The position numbers and the translations under genes are program-made. 64,000 bases of DNA from NCBI GenBank assembly GCA_905182995.1, contig CAJJDP010000013.1:62001-126000 (forward strand). The letters are read 5' to 3'. This document shows, in pieces, positions 60,736 through 64,000 of this stretch. The notes beneath the pieces were generated by a model. It worked only from the letters and a program-made list of their open reading frames with translations. It did no database searches and was not told the DNA's origin. Source of the DNA: Paramecium octaurelia (Eukaryota; Ciliophora; Oligohymenophorea; Peniculida; Parameciidae). How positions within the stretch are numbered: the stretch's first letter is position 1; each line of letters begins with the position of its first letter.

Positions 60736-62619
60736 TCACAATTATGCTTAGCATTATCCTGAACGTTTGCAATGACAGGAAGTGCCTTTGCTTAAAACTA
60801 CCTTTTTGATTTCATCTAGTGTAGTCTTATTATCTTTCAACTCTTAAGCACTTGGCATTACATTAAGTCTTAAAGCCTCAGAAATAATCATTTAAGCCTT
60901 AAATTATAAACATAAATAAACATTTGGAGTGTTCATGCTGGCTGAAGCTACGATTCTTCCTTTTTTAGCATAATAGGCAATGAATTTCTATTGATTCAAA
61001 TCCCCATCAATAATCACCTCGTCGAATCCTTATCCTACTCCACTATAAGCTAATGTTCTATCCCATTATCTCGTCCAAAAGAATGGTACATCAGTTAATG
61101 GAGTTGGTCTGCCTAAAATATTCAGAGCTGCAATAAATCTAAGATAGTATTCAACATTATTTACCCTTATCTAATGGCTTCATTCTAATGCTCAATTCTT
61201 ACGTATTCTCCAGTAACCCAATATGGATAACTAGCAATATCTCCTGAGGCATAAACATTTTTAGCTGCCTTCAAAAAGACATCAGTTTCAATACCTCCAT
61301 TTGGAGATACTTTCAATTGATCTTTAGCCAATTTATTATTTGGTTGGATTCCTGTGCCTAAGATTACTAAATCAGCCAAAAGAGATTTTCCATTCAATAA
61401 ATCAACTCTAGACACTGAATCTTCTCCAGCAATTCTTTTAACTCCAGCAGACAACTCAAATTCAATTCCGTTTGCTTAATGCAATTTTTATAATGATGCT
61501 CCTACTTCGGTTCCAAGAACTCTTTCAAATGGAACTGATGTATTATCCACAACAGTGATATTAACCTGATCTTTCAACTCTTTTTTGATAGCTGAGGCTG
61601 TTTCCATTCCAATGAATGATGCACCAACGATAACAATATTTTTAGCTGTCTTAGCCTTTTCTCTAATTGATAATAAATCATTAAATTGTCTAAAGGTATG
61701 AACATTTTTCAAGTTTACTCCATCCAATTAAGGCTTACGAGCTTAACCACCAGTGGCTAACAATAGTTTATCATAACGAATTTTCTCCTTTCCAATCACC
61801 ACTTCCTGATTATTGACATCAATTGAATCAACGCTTTTATTGGTCACTACATCTATGCCAAATTATTCATAAAAAGATTATTGTCTTATTTGTAATCCTT
61901 GTAGTTTAACCAAAAAGGACACTTTGCTCATAGGAGTCCTATCATAAGGTAAGGCATCTTCAGCTGTAATGATAGTTATTCTTCCTCTAAATCCAGCCTA
62001 ACGAAGTGTCTCAGCAGCACTTTAACCTGATACTCTGACATAATTAGTTATAATTATACCCTCCTCCGACAATGACTACGTGTGTAGGGTCATCTCCCTT
62101 AGTTGCCATATTAAGTGTTCTGGGTGCATTTAATAATTCTTTCTCCACTCTTATTATTAATTAGCCATTTTCCTATCTAACAGGAAAAGTCTGTAATCCT
62201 CTGAACATTGGTCCTTCCTCATGAGCACCATCTTTAACAGAAAAACTAGCATTATGGAAGGGGCATTTAACTTTATCTCCGACCAAAAAACCAGCTGAAA
62301 GTGGAGCACCAACATGTGGACAAGAATTTGAAACACAGTAGATCTATCCGTCAACTTTGCAAACTAAGACAGCATCCTCCTTTTTTGGACCCACCTACAC
62401 TTCTCTCATTTCTCCTTCATTTAAATCATCCTGAATAGATATTTCATAGGCATCATTCAGATTAAGTGTCTAATTTCTAATTAAAAGCAATACTTAAAAA
62501 CTGTAACGAATAAGGGGAAGTGACACTAATGTGATAGCTAGTCTTTAGGTTAATCTTGGAGTCATTATAGGAGTTCTTCTTAGACTTACTGCTAATGCTG
62601 AAGATAATATCTTTCTCAT
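60736..62619 (-). CDS. AIFM3-like Rieske/FAD-dependent oxidoreductase
   Basis: About 594-610 residues depending on splicing. Two introns are certain (62035-62059, 25 nt; 61139-61164, 26 nt); two 24-nt stop-free segments (62470-62493 and 60898-60921) are probably also spliced. A basic N-terminus (MRKILSSALAVSLRRTP) suits mitochondrial import. The Rieske motif CPHVGAPLSAGF with CPFHNASFSV holds the Cys/His ligands of a 2Fe-2S cluster. The FAD part has VIVGGGVSGQSAAETLRQAGF, the NAD-binding VIVGASFIGMETASA and the FAD-closing NVYASGDIA. This order is that of AIFM3/AIFL and related dioxygenase-reductase-like flavoproteins. The tail ends in a CHC cluster. It lies 49 nt upstream of the sortilin gene on the same strand. 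Confidence 0.92.
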
Positions 62620-63043
62620 TTAATTAATTAATTAATTATAATAATGTTTAAGCATAATTTACTTTAATGACTCAAGATTATTTTATATAATATAATGGAA
62701 AATCTCAAGAATCTTATTTTTTCACTACTATTGTTTTTACCTTAGATTGTTCAAGAACTACTTATTCTATTATTCATTCATTTTAATTTTTTATTAATTT
62801 TCAATTTATTTATTGAATATTAATATAAAAATAGAAAGTTCATTTTTTTCTGAATACAAAACCATCGACTCCTGTAGTTTTAAATATTTTATTAGATTTT
62901 CAATCCATCAAATTTTTTGTAAAAAAATGATTATCAGTTATAAACTATATATTATTTAACTTTTAAAAGAGAAGCATAATAAATAATTTGAAGAAAAAAA
63001 TTACAAAAAGGGAGATTGAAAATTATAAATGAATTTATTATTC
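62620..63043. other. intergenic region
   Basis: 424 nt of AT-rich sequence between two minus-strand genes. It contains runs such as attaattaattaatt just upstream of the AIFM3-like start and no frame with coding character. It must hold the promoter of the AIFM3-like gene and the 3' end of the next one. Confidence 0.5.
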
Positions 63044-63472
63044 TCAAGTTCTCCTCCTTTTATATCTTTCAAAATATTTCTAATTTTTCACCTTCTTTAA
63101 TAAATCTACCTTAGTTGTTACTCTTTTTTTGCTCCAAGATCTTCTAACTTGATAAGGGACTATTAATTTGACTTGAGTGTTCTCTATCAATTCTAAAGAA
63201 AAGTCAGATTATGAATTATTATCATCCTTCTTAAGCAAATTTAGACTATTGTGATTTAAGCTACTATTCACTCTTCTTGTGAAAAATTTGCTATCTCTTA
63301 TTTTCGTGTATATGCAACTTGACGTATTGATGTGCCCAATAGTCTTGGAAAATTATGATGAATTTCTTTCTGAACATATTGAATATGAACTGTCAAAATC
63401 GAGAATTTGTTTGGGATGTTGGAAATCTGCCCTATTTAGTTTTTTGAAAGTTTTATTGTTCTTGCTATTCAT
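63044..63472 (-). CDS. small basic uncharacterised protein (142 aa)
   Basis: An intron-less 142-residue protein, MNSKNNKTFKKLNRADFQ..., Ser/Asn-rich in the first half and strongly basic at the end (VRRSWSKKRVTTKVDLLKK, then YFERYKRRRT). The overlapping + strand frame from 63279 (MKNLLSLIFVYMQLD...) is hydrophobic and starts nowhere useful, so the minus strand is preferred on composition. The basic tail could bind nucleic acid or serve as a nuclear signal. The family is not recognised. Confidence 0.65.
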
Positions 63473-63666
63473 CTAAATTTATTTAAGATCTTATGTGTTT
63501 TTCATATTTTTGCATGCACTTCCCATTAAATTAAAATATATATATCATATTTTGACTTGATAATTAATCATTAAGAATAATTTAATTATATTTGATTTTT
63601 TTTATAAGTTTTATATCTTGACATATAATTTTCTATATTTTGTATTCAAAATAATATTAATATCAA

Positions 63667-64000
63667 TCAATTAAAAAAATGAGCTATTTTAAATTCCTAC
63701 TGTTCCTTAAAGTGTTGTTCTTATAATTTTTGAATTCTCTATTAAGCTTTTTACCTATCCATACTATAGATTTTTTCCATTTTTGCTTTGTTCTCAGCTT
63801 TGCAAACCTTTAACATTTGATCTCTTTTATTCTCATTAGCCTGTTCTTCCATGAAGACCCTCATTATTTCTTAATTCTATCTTTAAATAATTTAATTAAG
63901 TTCAAACAAGACCTCTGGATTGGGAGGCAATAGATTTTAGGATTTTCTAAGTTCTATTTTCTTAGCCCTCTTATTCGATTTTTTTTCATCTACAATAGAA
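63667..64000 (-). CDS. 3' part of a coiled-coil protein (5' end beyond window)
   Basis: The last 110 or so codons of a minus-strand gene that enters from the right edge. The sequence is highly charged and helical (NKRAKKIELRKSQNLL, MEEQANENKRDQMLK, EKIYSMDRQKAQQRIQKLQ) and ends KIAHFFN at TGA 63667-63669. A coiled coil without a recognisable family signature; no intron is needed in the visible part. Confidence 0.65.

Overview
The window is a gene-dense, AT-rich piece of a ciliate macronuclear genome, most probably Paramecium (P. tetraurelia or a close relative). TAA and TAG read as glutamine inside nearly every gene and only TGA ends them. Genes carry many tiny GT...AG introns, mostly 20-29 nt (one of 43 nt), and gaps between genes are short. 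A standard-code reading shatters almost all of these genes, so the models here were rebuilt by hand with TGA as the sole stop and micro-introns removed. For nearly all models the exon lengths sum to a multiple of three; the exceptions are stated.

Layout. 1-6 kb: a gene end, ribosomal protein eL32, a secreted discoidin-like protein, a coiled-coil protein, a tiny gene and a proline-rich zinc-cluster protein whose stops meet 1 nt apart, and a short-chain enoyl-CoA hydratase. 6-23 kb: three large membrane proteins, namely a tetraspanin-like protein with an appended domain, a 2,851-residue cysteine-rich surface protein ending in a multi-pass membrane block, and a multi-pass PAS-type sensor. 23-35 kb: an AXDND1-like axonemal protein, a triple-KH RNA-binding protein, a decayed DnaJ gene, a possibly acylated small protein, two coiled-coil/Q-rich proteins and a TATA-binding protein. 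35-38.4 kb: an uncharacterised gene whose 5' part appears twice in perfect 1,320-bp copies around a single N; I read this as an unresolved assembly overlap. 38.5-46 kb: tRNA-Val(AAC), a degenerate stretch, a PH-like/protein-kinase gene, a gene with one apparent frameshift, a ciliate zinc-finger/coiled-coil protein and a PP2C relative lacking metal-binding aspartates. 46-58 kb: an ankyrin-AGC kinase, RRP12, an intact PP2C, a kinase with a DLG motif, about 1.4 kb of relic sequence and an ANP32-like acidic leucine-rich protein. 58-64 kb: a sortilin/VPS10 receptor, an AIFM3-like Rieske/FAD oxidoreductase and two coiled-coil or basic proteins.

There is no operon logic: neighbours are unrelated housekeeping, signalling, ciliary and membrane genes on both strands. 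I found no integrated virus, CRISPR array or clear transposon. The most useful anomalies are the N-flanked duplication, the probable pseudophosphatase, the decayed DnaJ, the tetraspanin fusion whose candidate intron also reads as a signal peptide, and a set of 24-nt introns that can be read through without a stop.
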